Of a DNA stretch of 64,000 nt, positions 26,528 to 36,290 are shown in pieces. Under the pieces are notes generated by a model that searched no databases, was not told the origin of the DNA, and saw only the letters and a list, made by a program, of their open reading frames with translations. The stretch is taken from contig CASIAN010000008.1 of the NCBI GenBank assembly GCA_949372595.1, forward strand, positions 62,001 to 126,000, given 5' to 3'. Numbering within the stretch: position 1 is the first letter of the stretch; every line of letters starts with the position of its first letter. The translations under genes were made by a program, and so were the position numbers. The DNA comes from CPC320 sp002336405. Lineage in GTDB: Bacteria > Pseudomonadota > Alphaproteobacteria > Rhodobacterales > Rhodobacteraceae.

Positions 26528-27181
26528 ATGAAATTTTTTGTAGACACCGCTGAGATCGATGCCATTGCGGAGCTCAATGACCTTGGCATGGTCGATGGCG
26601 TCACCACCAATCCTTCTCTGATCATGAAATCTGGTCGCGATATCCTTGACGTCACGAAAGAAATTTGCGCCTTGGTCAGTGGCCCGGTCAGTGCAGAAGT
26701 CACCGCAACGGATGCGGATACAATGATTGCCGAAGGGCGTAAACTGGGTGAAATCGCCGATAACATCACCGTCAAAGTGCCATTGACTTGGGACGGGTTG
26801 AAAGCCTGTAATGTGCTGTCGGGCGAGGGTAAGATGGTCAATGTTACCTTGTGCTTTTCTGCCAATCAGGCGTTATTGGCGGCCAAAGCGGGTGCAACCT
26901 TTATCAGCCCCTTCATTGGTCGCATCGACGATTTGAACCTAGACGGGCTTGATCTGATTGCGGATATTCGTACAATTTATGACAATTACGGCTTTGATAC
27001 CCAGATCCTTGCCGCGTCGATTCGCACGGCCAATCACATGAGCGAATGCGCCAAGATCGGTGCGGATGTGGCCACAGCGCCTCCGGGCATCATCAAAGCG
27101 ATGGCCAATCACATGCTGACCGACAAAGGGCTGGCAGCATTTCTGGCCGATATCGAGAAAACTGGCCAGAAGATCATTTGA
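26528..27181 (+). CDS. fsa: Transaldolase / fructose-6-phosphate aldolase family (TalC type)
   Basis: The 217-residue protein is a short-form transaldolase-like barrel. It starts MKFFVDTAEID, has the DGVTTNPSLI strand, and carries the Schiff-base lysine in ITVKVPLTWDG near residue 86. It either transfers dihydroxyacetone in the pentose phosphate pathway or acts as fructose-6-phosphate aldolase; the two are hard to tell apart by sequence. It lies upstream of DUF484 and xerC on the same strand. Confidence 0.9.
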   Translation: MKFFVDTAEIDAIAELNDLGMVDGVTTNPSLIMKSGRDILDVTKEICALVSGPVSAEVTATDADTMIAEGRKLGEIADNITVKVPLTWDGLKACNVLSGEGKMVNVTLCFSANQALLAAKAGATFISPFIGRIDDLNLDGLDLIADIRTIYDNYGFDTQILAASIRTANHMSECAKIGADVATAPPGIIKAMANHMLTDKGLAAFLADIEKTGQKII

Positions 27182-27232
27182 TAAACCTTGTCGCATGGCA
27201 GGGGCCGTCGCGTGAAACAGAGTTAGGCTAAG

Positions 27233-27940
27233 ATGACCAGCAGCCCAAAATTAGAGGATGCGCTGCGCGACCGCATTATCGCGGAGCCCACAGCCATACT
27301 TGATGACCATGATGTGATGCGTGCGCTTGTCGAGGCCAATCAAAAGGCGATGGGTGGCAATATTATTGACCTGCGCGGTATCTCGATGGAGCGGTTAGAA
27401 AACCGGCTCGATCGCCTTGAAGATACCCACCGCAGTGTGATTGCTACCGCCTATGATAATCTGGCGGGAACCAATCAAGTGCACCGGGCTATTTTACGCC
27501 TGCTGGATTTGGACGATTTTGCCGCCTTAATCGCAGACTTGAACGGCGAGATTGCCAATATCTTGCAGGTGGAGTCACTGCGGTTGGTCTTTGAAACCGC
27601 GCATGCGGACGGTGACCCGAGCTTAAGTCGTTTTGGTGCGGGGCTCACTGTGGCGGATGCTGGTTTTGTGGCAGACTATATGAACGCTGGTACTTCCGGA
27701 CAGAGTCCGCAGGTTATTTTGCGTCATCTCAAAGGTGCTGGGCACTCGGTGTTTGGCGCCATTGACAAGACAATCCAATCCGAAGCCTGCCTGAAGCTTG
27801 ATCTCGGTGTTGGGCGCCTGCCGAGTATGCTGGTGATGGGTGGCAGAGACCCGCAACAGTTTTCGTCTCAGCAGGGTACAGATCTTTTGAAGTTTTTCGC
27901 AGGCGTGTTTGAGCGTATCATCCGCCGCTTGCTGTTGTGA
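27233..27940 (+). CDS. DUF484 family protein
   Basis: This 235-residue protein has an N-terminal helical part (ALRDRIIAEPTAILDDHDVM, then IIDLRGISMERLENRLDRLE) followed by a GAF-like domain, the DUF484 architecture. Its molecular role is not established. It lies just before xerC, a common conserved arrangement, and its stop overlaps the xerC start (GTGA). Confidence 0.85.
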   Translation: MTSSPKLEDALRDRIIAEPTAILDDHDVMRALVEANQKAMGGNIIDLRGISMERLENRLDRLEDTHRSVIATAYDNLAGTNQVHRAILRLLDLDDFAALIADLNGEIANILQVESLRLVFETAHADGDPSLSRFGAGLTVADAGFVADYMNAGTSGQSPQVILRHLKGAGHSVFGAIDKTIQSEACLKLDLGVGRLPSMLVMGGRDPQQFSSQQGTDLLKFFAGVFERIIRRLLL

Positions 27941-28872
27941 GTGCACATAGCGATACGTTGATTTCATCAGCGCTTCGGGCCGCGCTGCAAAGCTGGCTTG
28001 AGGCGCAGAGCGCGCTGAAGGGCCTCAGTGATAATACCCTGTCGGCTTATCACACCGATGTTGTCGGGTTTATGGCCTTTATGACGCTACACAGCGGGGC
28101 GCGTTCTGGTCTTGCGGCTTTGGCCCGCATTTCAGTATCAGATATGCGTGCATGGATGGCGTCCCAACGCGCACAGCAGATCGCGCCACGCTCGTTAGCA
28201 CGCAAACTCTCGGCTGTGAAAAATTTCTATGTCTGGCTGGCGGCCCGGGAAGGTTTTGAACCCACGGCAGTCTTGTCGTTACAAACCCCAAAATTTCAAG
28301 CCAAACTTCCCCGCCCACTAAGCGAAGAAGCCGCCCGTGCTGTGGTTGATACGGTGGAGATGCAATCTCTAGAAAGCTGGGTTGGGGCGCGTGATGTTGC
28401 TGTGGTGACATTGCTTTACGGAGCTGGTTTGCGCATTTCCGAGGCCTTGGGGCTCAGGCGGTCTGATGCGCCTTTGCCGGATGTGCTGAAGATCGTCGGT
28501 AAAGGCGGCAAGGAGCGGTTGGTGCCTATACTTGAGGCCGCGCGCACTGCTGTTGATATCTATTTGAGGCTTTGTCCCCATCCGGCCACCGACGCCGCGC
28601 CGCTGTTTTTGGGGGTGCGAGGCGGTGCCCTGTCCCCCCGCCTGATACAGAAAGCCATGCAGCAGACCCGACATCAATTAGGATTGCCTTCGACAGCAAC
28701 ACCGCATGCGTTGCGGCATTCCTTTGCGACACATCTGTTGTCGGCAGGCGGGGATTTGCGCGCAATTCAAGAGTTGTTGGGCCATAGTTCTCTGTCAACG
28801 ACGCAGAATTATACGGCCGTCGATACAGATCGATTGCTTGAGGTTTATAAAAACGCACATCCTAAATTCTGA
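27937..28872 (+). CDS. xerC: Site-specific tyrosine recombinase
   Basis: The 311-residue protein has an N-terminal SAM-like core-binding domain and a catalytic domain with Arg in YGAGLRISEALGL, Lys in GKGGKERLVP, the His/Arg pair in HALRHSFATHLL, His in LGHSSLSTTQ and the nucleophile Tyr in QNYTAV. XerC with XerD resolves chromosome dimers at dif. The GTG start overlaps the DUF484 stop by four bases, indicating coupled translation. XerC rather than XerD is inferred from the gene order with DUF484. Confidence 0.9.
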   Translation: MSAHSDTLISSALRAALQSWLEAQSALKGLSDNTLSAYHTDVVGFMAFMTLHSGARSGLAALARISVSDMRAWMASQRAQQIAPRSLARKLSAVKNFYVWLAAREGFEPTAVLSLQTPKFQAKLPRPLSEEAARAVVDTVEMQSLESWVGARDVAVVTLLYGAGLRISEALGLRRSDAPLPDVLKIVGKGGKERLVPILEAARTAVDIYLRLCPHPATDAAPLFLGVRGGALSPRLIQKAMQQTRHQLGLPSTATPHALRHSFATHLLSAGGDLRAIQELLGHSSLSTTQNYTAVDTDRLLEVYKNAHPKF

Positions 28873-28906
28873 TCGCGTTGCACATTGGAAATTTTTCAGG
28901 CATGCG

Positions 28907-29605
28907 ATGTTTATGACGGTCACACAAAAAGCCCTTTTTGTTCATTTTTTCACAGCTTCTGGAGCGGTGTTTGCGATGCTGGCAATGCTGGCGGCAACCG
29001 AAGCGAAATGGAGCCTTATGTTTTTATGGCTGGTGGTGGCCTTTGCCGTCGATGGCATAGACGGGCCGCTGGCGCGGCGGTTTGATGTAAAAAACCACGC
29101 ACCGCGGTTTGACGGTATGCTGTTGGATCTTATTATTGATTATCTTACATATGTTTTTATACCGGCTTTTGCCTTGTTTAAAAGTGGGCTCTTGCCGGGT
29201 TGGACCGGTTGGGTGGTCATCATCGTAATCACTTTTACGTCGGCACTGTATTTTTGCGACAGTCAGATGAAGACAAAAGACAATAGTTTTCAGGGATTTC
29301 CGGGTTGCTGGAATATGCTTGTCATCGTCCTTTTCGCAATAGAGCCGAATTTCTGGATTATTTTAATTTTGGTTGCTGGTTTGGCGCTGGCGATGTTTTT
29401 ACCGCTCAAGTTTGTGCATCCGGTACGGACCGAACGCTGGCGTTTTCTTAGCTTGCCTATCGCGCTGGCCTGGACGTTTTTTGCCGGATGGGCGGCCTGG
29501 GTTGATTTTCACCCCCAAAGCTGGGCTCATTGGGGTCTGGTCGCAACCTCGGTCTATCTGCTGTTTGCGGGCATCGCTCAGCAGGCAATTCCACAGCGTA
29601 GCTGA
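28907..29605 (+). CDS. pcs: Phosphatidylcholine synthase
   Basis: The 232-residue membrane protein is a CDP-alcohol phosphatidyltransferase that joins choline to CDP-diacylglycerol to make phosphatidylcholine. It has eight or so hydrophobic segments and the active-site pattern DG(x)2AR(x)8G(x)3D(x)3D, seen in DGPLARRFDVKNHAPRFDGM with LLDLIID following. The GFPGCWNM segment is characteristic of Pcs. I use the ATG at 28907, just before the first membrane segment, with CAGG in front; a longer frame from 28706 overlaps the end of xerC and is not credible. Confidence 0.92.
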   Translation: MFMTVTQKALFVHFFTASGAVFAMLAMLAATEAKWSLMFLWLVVAFAVDGIDGPLARRFDVKNHAPRFDGMLLDLIIDYLTYVFIPAFALFKSGLLPGWTGWVVIIVITFTSALYFCDSQMKTKDNSFQGFPGCWNMLVIVLFAIEPNFWIILILVAGLALAMFLPLKFVHPVRTERWRFLSLPIALAWTFFAGWAAWVDFHPQSWAHWGLVATSVYLLFAGIAQQAIPQRS

Positions 29606-29690
29606 AGGTATCCCCCCCCCTGTGTCACTGCTTTAAATTTTCCCAATAGGGTATCTTCGCGCGCACAGGTCGATAGAAGGATAATATTAT

Positions 29691-30599
29691 ATGTCTCGCT
29701 CACCAGCCCCCAGTGCAGCTAAGGCCGCCGGGCTGACACTCGTGGCGTCAGCGTTTATCGCCGGCACCACTTTATTTGCCAAATTTCTGGCAACCGGGGC
29801 GTTGGGGCCACCATTGCCCGCGTTGCAGATCAGCCATGGTCGCTTTTTATTCGCTTTTCTGGTGATTGGCGGGGTGTTTTTGTGGCGCGGGAAACCGCTG
29901 GAAACACCGGCGTTTAGGATGCATTTTGGCCGCTCTTTATTTGGATGGGCAGGGATCTCTTTGATGTTCGCATCGACAGCGTTTATCCCGCTGTCTGACG
30001 CAACGGCGATTAGCTTTCTTAATCCAGTGTTCGGCATGGTTCTAGCGGTGTTTTTTCTGGGTGAAATTGTGGGCCGCCTGCGTTGGGTGTCGGCGGGCAT
30101 TTCCTTGACCGGTGCTGTTATCTTGCTGCGACCGACGGTGTCCAGTTTTGAGCCTGCGGCACTTTTGGCCCTTGGAGCAGCACTGTTTTTTGGTGCCGAA
30201 TTGATTCTTATCAAACGCCTGACAAACCGTGAACCAGCCGCGCAAATCCTGTTGATGAATAATCTGTTGGGATTGCTTATTTCCACAGTGGCCGTAAGCG
30301 TGGTTTGGCAGATGCCCAGCGCGCGACAGTGGGTCGCTCTGGCAGCAATTGGTGGGTTGATGGCCATTGCACAGATGTGTTTTGTCAACGCAATGGCGCG
30401 CTCGGATGCCAGTTTTGTGTCACCGTTTCTCTATTTTACACTGATTTTCGCGGCGCTTTATGATGCGGTTGTGTTTGGCGTCTTACCCGGTTTTATATCC
30501 CTGCTTGGGATGGGGATTATTTTGGCCGGAGCGGTTTTGCTTGCGGGACGTGGGGCCCGTGACCACGGAAGTAAACATCTGGCTTCTGTCATAAAGTAA
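29691..30599 (+). CDS. EamA/DMT-family transporter
   Basis: The 302-residue protein has ten hydrophobic segments in two EamA repeats (for example FIPLSDATAISFLNPVFGMV in the first half and ARSDASFVSPFLYFTLIFAA in the second). These are drug/metabolite transporters of varied substrate. It stands alone between pcs and gcrA. Confidence 0.88.
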   Translation: MSRSPAPSAAKAAGLTLVASAFIAGTTLFAKFLATGALGPPLPALQISHGRFLFAFLVIGGVFLWRGKPLETPAFRMHFGRSLFGWAGISLMFASTAFIPLSDATAISFLNPVFGMVLAVFFLGEIVGRLRWVSAGISLTGAVILLRPTVSSFEPAALLALGAALFFGAELILIKRLTNREPAAQILLMNNLLGLLISTVAVSVVWQMPSARQWVALAAIGGLMAIAQMCFVNAMARSDASFVSPFLYFTLIFAALYDAVVFGVLPGFISLLGMGIILAGAVLLAGRGARDHGSKHLASVIK

Positions 30600-30748
30600 T
30601 GTCAGCATTAGGGCCATGGTGTGAATTTTACCCATTCGGCCAAAGACATTTTTGCTTTACCCGCCCCCAGAGGCCTCATCAATGTCACAGATGCGATGGC
30701 TAGATGTGAATGTTATGTTGATTTAGCTGTAATGCTGTCCTGTAAATC

Positions 30749-30753
30749 GAATC
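30749..30753. promoter_or_regulatory. GANTC (GAATC) site upstream of gcrA
   Basis: One CcrM-type methylation site lies 101 bases before the gcrA start codon, in its probable promoter region. GcrA is known to act at methylated GANTC sites in related bacteria, so self-control is possible. A single 5-base site can occur by chance. Confidence 0.3.
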
Positions 30754-30853
30754 TCATGGCTTGTAACTCGGTGTGGAATGTATAGTATTGATATCGATTT
30801 AGTTGAGGTAAAGGCGGCCCTAAGCGTGGCCGCTTTTTATATAGGGAAAAGAC

Positions 30854-31420
30854 ATGTCCTGGACCGATGAACGCGTCGAACTGCTTAAGAAAATGTGGGG
30901 AGACGGCCAATCTGCAAGCCAGATCGCCAAAGAGCTGGGCGGCGTAACCCGCAATGCGGTGATTGGAAAAGTGCACCGTTTGGGGCTTTCAAACCGGGCG
31001 ACCACCGCGTCGGCAAAACCCGCGACAGCCTCTAAGGCCGAGGCAAAGTCTGCGACCGAGCCCAAGCCCAAAGCCGCCCCAAAGCCCGAGACGGTTGCAA
31101 AGCCCGCAGCCCCAGAACCGTCAGCACCGGTTCCGATGCGCAAGGCGATCATCCCTGCTGGGCAACCCCTGCCGCCACAACCGTCGGCCAATGAAATTAG
31201 CCCGGAGGCGTTGGCTAAGGTCAGCGAAGTGGAAAAGAAGGCCAAGAGACTGTCTTTGCTGGAATTGACTGAGAGAACGTGTAAGTGGCCCGTTGGTGAT
31301 CCTGCAACTGATGATTTTTGGTTTTGTGGCTTGGCCACGCAGGCTGGAAAACCCTATTGCGAGGCGCATGTCGGCGTGGCTTTTCAGCCGATGAGCGCAC
31401 GGCGCGATCGCCGTCGCTGA
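30854..31420 (+). CDS. gcrA: GcrA cell-cycle regulator
   Basis: The 188-residue protein opens with the GcrA DNA-binding segment WTDERVELLKKMW and ELGGVTRNAVIGKVHRLGL (residues 3-45). A Lys/Pro/Ala-rich linker (about 50-110) follows. The conserved C-terminal part includes LTERTCKWPVGDP and FWFCGLATQAGKPYCEAHV, which binds the sigma-70 region of RNA polymerase in relatives. GcrA controls cell-cycle genes with CcrM methylation in alphaproteobacteria. It is monocistronic and converges with the peptidase gene at 31443. Confidence 0.93.
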   Translation: MSWTDERVELLKKMWGDGQSASQIAKELGGVTRNAVIGKVHRLGLSNRATTASAKPATASKAEAKSATEPKPKAAPKPETVAKPAAPEPSAPVPMRKAIIPAGQPLPPQPSANEISPEALAKVSEVEKKAKRLSLLELTERTCKWPVGDPATDDFWFCGLATQAGKPYCEAHVGVAFQPMSARRDRRR

Positions 31421-31442
31421 AAAACACGGTCGGTCACACCGG

Positions 31443-33416
31443 TCAATTGTCCAGATAGGCGGCAATGGGTTCTATCCAGTCCCAATTGCCGCTACGGCCA
31501 CCCAAATGTTCAGCTAGAAAATCTTCGACCCGTCGGGCATGCCTGATTCTGGACTGCCACTTATCAATGCCGTGGCCTTCATTTTCAAAGATCAGACTGT
31601 CGATGTTTTTACCCAGTTCTTTGGCTGTTGAGATGAATCTTTCTGTCTGCTCAAAGCCGACAACCCGGTCGCGTTTTCCCGCAACCATAAGGGCGGCAGC
31701 CTGCATCTGACCTACCAAATTAATCGGTGATCTTTGGTGCATTTTTTCCATATCTCCGGGGGTGTTTATATCGCCAAAATACCTTTCCCATTGCCCGAGA
31801 TACAGCCCCCAGGAATGCGGCGGGTATTGAGACTGATAGGCCACGTCAAGCATGGCGTGCTCAATGATGCCCGCTTTGAATAAATCGGGGTCACGCACCA
31901 GCCCCATCGCCGAGGCATAGCCGCCATAACTGCTGCCATTGATTGCAATCGCATTCGGGTCGGCGATCCCTTGATCGATGGCCCAGAGTGTGGCATCGAC
32001 CAAATCGTCCTGCATTTTGCGCCCATATTCGCCATAGCCCGCGGCTTGATAGATTTTGCCAAGGCCGCTTGATCCGCGGAAATTCACCGCCAAAACCGCA
32101 TAGCCGCGATTGACCAAAAATTGCCGGAAATGGTGGTATTCCCATTTGACTTGTCCTGCGGGTCCACCATGCACCTCAAGCACCATAGGAGCAGCGCCAT
32201 CCACGCCTTTGGGTCTTAGCAACAAAGCGTTCAGTTTCATCCCATCCCGGGCCGTGATCTGGACGGTTTCGGTGGGCACCAATGCGTCGGTATGTTTTGT
32301 CTTGAAATAAAAGTCGCTGATTTTCGTGTCTGTCCCAAGATTTAGGTCGAAGATATGATAGCTATAACTTTGGGCATCAACCGAAAGAGTTGCCGTGACA
32401 AAATCACCATTCCCAGCCCACCTAAGGCGGTCGATCGACACGTGTTGTCCTTGTTTGGCAATCAGTGTCGCAAGCTTTTTTCCCGCCTTGGTGAACCCCA
32501 CAGGGGTTACGTCCCCGACCTGTGGTATCACCATATCAATCTTGCCGTCATAAAGGTCAAAATTGATTATTTCGGCAAGATCTTCATCAGCTTCTTCATG
32601 CAGAACCTGTTCGGACCCATCGGCAAGATCGAGACGCACCAATGCAGCTGTGTTGCGTCCACGGGCAGAAATTGCCAAAGCAAACTCTGCACTTGGGCTG
32701 ACTTCCAACACATAAAATGTATCGCTGGGGGCGATATCTATCAACGGCTGCCACCCGCTGTCTCGGTTGACCAAAAGCTGGGTCTTATTTTCTTTTATAC
32801 GGTCAAAACGTAACATTGGGGTCAAGTTCTTTGCCAAGACCCAGCCTAGAGTTTGGCCTTGGTTTTTGATCAACATGGTTTTGTTGCCGCCTTGCTGATC
32901 TGTGGTGTATAAATCTGCGAACGCCGGGTTGCGATCCTGCGAGGCGATCACGACCAGATCATCTGCGTCACTGGGCTTGTTTTGAATTGACCAACCAGAA
33001 AACCCCCTTGGTGTGACATCGCGCCAATTGTCTTCGTCTGGTTTGGCGGGGTCAATCTGCCACAACCGGCCCTTGCGCCCGATCAGCAAAGCTGCGGTGT
33101 GCGGGTTCCAAAAGTAATAATCAACGTCCCTGAGACGCATCACCTCGCGGTTGGAAGTACGGTCCTTAACCAGAACCACCTGTTTGGTTTTGCGCGTTGC
33201 CCGCCACGCGAGGTACCGGCCGTCATGGCTTGACCCGTAGGCCCATTCGGCCCGCATATCGGCATAGAAATCCCGCACAGGTATCAATGGCGGCAGTTCG
33301 GATGAGGCCAGTGACGGATGTGTGGCAGCAGTGTCATGTGACCACCATGCAGTTGTCGCAAAGGCCATAACCACCAAGCTGAGGAATGTTGCGAATATTA
33401 TTTTAAGGTAAAACAA
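31443..33416 (-). CDS. S9-family (prolyl oligopeptidase-type) serine peptidase
   Basis: The 657-residue protein has an N-terminal membrane anchor or signal (KIIFATFLSLVVMAFATTAW), a beta-propeller domain with repeated PSDTFYVLEVSPSAEFALAI-like blades, and a C-terminal alpha/beta hydrolase domain. The catalytic serine is in INGSSYGGYAS (near residue 495), the aspartate in GKRDRVVGFEQ and the histidine in NEGHGIDKW. It probably degrades peptides in the periplasm. It is divergent from rimO across about 300 bases and converges with gcrA. Confidence 0.9.
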   Translation of the reverse strand: MFYLKIIFATFLSLVVMAFATTAWWSHDTAATHPSLASSELPPLIPVRDFYADMRAEWAYGSSHDGRYLAWRATRKTKQVVLVKDRTSNREVMRLRDVDYYFWNPHTAALLIGRKGRLWQIDPAKPDEDNWRDVTPRGFSGWSIQNKPSDADDLVVIASQDRNPAFADLYTTDQQGGNKTMLIKNQGQTLGWVLAKNLTPMLRFDRIKENKTQLLVNRDSGWQPLIDIAPSDTFYVLEVSPSAEFALAISARGRNTAALVRLDLADGSEQVLHEEADEDLAEIINFDLYDGKIDMVIPQVGDVTPVGFTKAGKKLATLIAKQGQHVSIDRLRWAGNGDFVTATLSVDAQSYSYHIFDLNLGTDTKISDFYFKTKHTDALVPTETVQITARDGMKLNALLLRPKGVDGAAPMVLEVHGGPAGQVKWEYHHFRQFLVNRGYAVLAVNFRGSSGLGKIYQAAGYGEYGRKMQDDLVDATLWAIDQGIADPNAIAINGSSYGGYASAMGLVRDPDLFKAGIIEHAMLDVAYQSQYPPHSWGLYLGQWERYFGDINTPGDMEKMHQRSPINLVGQMQAAALMVAGKRDRVVGFEQTERFISTAKELGKNIDSLIFENEGHGIDKWQSRIRHARRVEDFLAEHLGGRSGNWDWIEPIAAYLDN

Positions 33417-33715
33417 TTTGAAATCCTTGGTTGAAGGGGCTGTATTGCAATCGGGGTTGTGGGCTGGCTCTTGATGAAATACCGGCAGCTGTGAATATTT
33501 GAGCCAGTGTTCGGCCCGATACTGGCGGCCATTGTGAAGGGTCAGTGCGAGAGGTCCAAATCTACCAGTAATAATTCCTATGGTTGTTTATTTATTTATA
33601 ATTACATCCATAAGTAAATACCGCAACCAGATCAACCCAGCCTTATCAACCGCGCATTTACCGCATGCAGATCTGGGGTCTTTCCGTTTCACCCGACCTC
33701 GGCTATAGCCCGCAT

Positions 33716-35095
33716 ATGAGCACCAATCCTCCCAGCCTTCGCCCGGATCTTGCAAGCGCCCGGATTACTGAAACTCGCCGAACCGGCCAGCCGAGTATCG
33801 GTATGGTCAGTCTTGGCTGTCCCAAAGCCTTGGTGGACAGCGAACGCATTCTGACGCGATTGCGGGCCGAGGGTTATGGCATCTCGCCTGATTACGCCGG
33901 CGCGGATGCGGTTATCGTCAACACCTGTGGGTTTCTTGACAGTGCCAAGGCCGAAAGCCTTGAAGCGATTGGTGAGGCGCTTAGCGAGAATGGCAAAGTG
34001 CTGGTCACGGGCTGTCTTGGTGCTGATCCCGATTATATCACTGGCGCGCACCCCAAGGTGCTGGCGGTTACGGGGCCGCATCAGTACGAACAGGTGCTGG
34101 ACGCGGTGCATGCGGCCGTGCCACCCAAGCCTGACCCTTATATTGATCTGCTCCCGGCAAGTGCAGTCTCTTTGACGCCACGCCATTACAGTTACCTGAA
34201 GATTTCCGAAGGCTGTAATCACAAGTGCAAATTCTGCATTATTCCTGATATGCGCGGCCGTCTTGCCAGCAGACCGGCCCATGCGGTGCTGCGCGAGGCT
34301 GAAAAACTGGTCGCCGGCGGCGTCAAGGAATTGTTGGTGATCTCGCAAGACACCAGTGCTTATGGGTTGGATATCAAATACAAACAAGACCGCGGGCATC
34401 GCGCCCATATCACTGATTTGGCGCGCGATCTGGGCTCACTTGGGGCTTGGGTGCGGCTGCATTATGTCTATCCCTATCCCCATGTGCGCGATCTGATCCC
34501 GCTGATGGCTGAGGGGCTGGTCCTGCCCTATCTGGACATACCGTTCCAGCATGCGCATCCGGATGTTTTGCGGCGGATGGCGCGGCCGGCGGCGGCGGCC
34601 AAAACGCTTGATGAGATTGCCGCATGGCGCGGTATCTGCCCCGAGATTGCCCTGCGTTCGACGTTTATTGTCGGCTATCCCGGTGAAACCGAGGCTGAAT
34701 TTCAAACCTTGCTGGATTGGTTGGATGAGGCGCAACTGGATCGGGTGGGGTGTTTTCAATATGAAAACGTCGATGGCGCGCGGTCGAACGCGCTGCCCGA
34801 TCATGTGCCAGATGCAATCAAACAAGAGCGTTGGGACCGGTTTATGGAGAAATCACAAGCGATTTCTGAGGCCAAGTTGGCGGCGAAAGTCGGGCAGGTG
34901 ATTGAGGTGATTGTCGACGAGGTTGACCAAGATGGCGCCACCTGTCGCACCAAGGCCGATGCGCCCGAGATTGACGGCAATCTGTTTGTCGATGAGGGAT
35001 TTGAGAAGGTTCGGGTGGGTGATATTCTCACCGTTGAGGTGGATGAGGCGGGTGAATATGATCTGTGGGGCAAATTGCAATCTGCAAAGTCATAG
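33716..35095 (+). CDS. rimO: Ribosomal protein S12 methylthiotransferase
   Basis: The 459-residue radical-SAM enzyme adds a methylthio group to an aspartate of ribosomal protein S12. Three N-terminal cysteines (SLGCPKAL, VNTCGFLD, VTGCLGAD) bind one 4Fe-4S cluster. CNHKCKFC near residue 167 binds the radical-SAM cluster, and the C-terminal TRAM domain follows. The phrase FCIIPDMRGRLASR is typical of RimO rather than MiaB. The ATG at 33716 gives the normal N-terminus; the in-frame upstream extension to 33665 is not supported. Confidence 0.94.
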   Translation: MSTNPPSLRPDLASARITETRRTGQPSIGMVSLGCPKALVDSERILTRLRAEGYGISPDYAGADAVIVNTCGFLDSAKAESLEAIGEALSENGKVLVTGCLGADPDYITGAHPKVLAVTGPHQYEQVLDAVHAAVPPKPDPYIDLLPASAVSLTPRHYSYLKISEGCNHKCKFCIIPDMRGRLASRPAHAVLREAEKLVAGGVKELLVISQDTSAYGLDIKYKQDRGHRAHITDLARDLGSLGAWVRLHYVYPYPHVRDLIPLMAEGLVLPYLDIPFQHAHPDVLRRMARPAAAAKTLDEIAAWRGICPEIALRSTFIVGYPGETEAEFQTLLDWLDEAQLDRVGCFQYENVDGARSNALPDHVPDAIKQERWDRFMEKSQAISEAKLAAKVGQVIEVIVDEVDQDGATCRTKADAPEIDGNLFVDEGFEKVRVGDILTVEVDEAGEYDLWGKLQSAKS

Positions 35096-35268
35096 GGCGT
35101 TTGCGCGGCGTGTGATCTGACAGTGGGCCCTTACACTGTGCTGCGATAGCAATCCCTGACAGTGATCCCTCACATTGGCTGGCATTGACCCAAAACTGGG
35201 GACAGTTTCTGCGCGGGGTTTTCGCGGCATTTATCCCCCCAACCTCAATCAAGCGCTATTTGTTAGGT

Positions 35269-36117
35269 TTACAGCAATACGTGCCCCGCGATCAAAATCT
35301 GGGTGTCACCGCCTATCGTGATTTTTCCGTCATCGCGGTTAATTAATTTGACAAAGACCCGTCCCTCTCGCCCGATCTTTTGGCCCTGAGCACTAATAAG
35401 GCTGTCGTTTAAGCGACCTTGGCTGACAAGCCACTTCGCTAAAGCGGCGTTCAAGGAACCTGTGATCGGGTCTTCTGTCATTCCGCTTGAAGGGGCCAGC
35501 ATTCTGACTTTAAAATCAATCTCTGCTTGATCTCTGGTCACCCCTAAAAAACCAATCGGGCCAAAGTCATCATACCTGACACGCGCAGAATTGATGCCCA
35601 AAACAGTTTCCGCGTCTTCCAGCTCAAGTGCATTCCTAACTGGTCCGGTCTCCAGGCGCGCAGAGCCGACAATTTTGTGACGTGCAATACCAAGTTTTTT
35701 CACAATGCCCTCAAGGCGCTCAGACGGTAAAGTGTCGATCTTGGTATCTGGCGCGACAAAGGCAATCCTGCTGCCGCCGATATAAATGTCCACCAGACCA
35801 ATACCGCATTCCTGAATAACCACCCCCTTGGTCTTGGGTTCGCCACCCCAGTGATGCCATGCGGCGCAACTTCCCAATGTCGGGTGCCCCGCGAAAAGCA
35901 TTTCTCTTACAGGGGAAAAAATCCGCAGTTTGTAATCAGCGGTAGGATCATCTGACCCGAGAATAAAGGTGGTCTGAGCCAAATTGGTCCAAGCCGCCAA
36001 GGATTGCATTTGCTCGGAGCTGAGATCATCGGCATCGTTGACAACCGCAAGCCCATTGCCTTTGGTCGCGACAGAAGAAAATACATCACATTGAATAAAG
36101 GGTCTCTGGCGGATCAC
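35269..36117 (-). CDS. PhzF-family isomerase-like protein
   Basis: The protein has the PhzF/diaminopimelate-epimerase-like fold: QCDVFSS near the start, NLAQTTFILG, the FAGHPTLGSCAAWH motif, and EDPITGSLNAALAKWLV in the second half. Reactions of uncharacterised PhzF homologues are not known. I place the start at the GTG 36117 (IRQRPFIQCDVF), which has AGG at good spacing and gives the usual N-terminus (282 residues). A TTG start at 36156 would add 13 residues. Confidence 0.82.
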   Translation of the reverse strand: MIRQRPFIQCDVFSSVATKGNGLAVVNDADDLSSEQMQSLAAWTNLAQTTFILGSDDPTADYKLRIFSPVREMLFAGHPTLGSCAAWHHWGGEPKTKGVVIQECGIGLVDIYIGGSRIAFVAPDTKIDTLPSERLEGIVKKLGIARHKIVGSARLETGPVRNALELEDAETVLGINSARVRYDDFGPIGFLGVTRDQAEIDFKVRMLAPSSGMTEDPITGSLNAALAKWLVSQGRLNDSLISAQGQKIGREGRVFVKLINRDDGKITIGGDTQILIAGHVLL

Positions 36118-36290
36118 GATGTGGCCTATCTGATAATTAATTTCAATTTCAATCAAACAGTATCAAACGGCGCTCTGCCTCAAAAGTCTATCAAACCCCA
36201 TTAGGAATGCTGCCACGTTATCCTTGACCTGTTGCCGTGTTTGGAGGACAGTTGGTCCATATTTTGACGCGTAAACTGATTTGAGGCATC

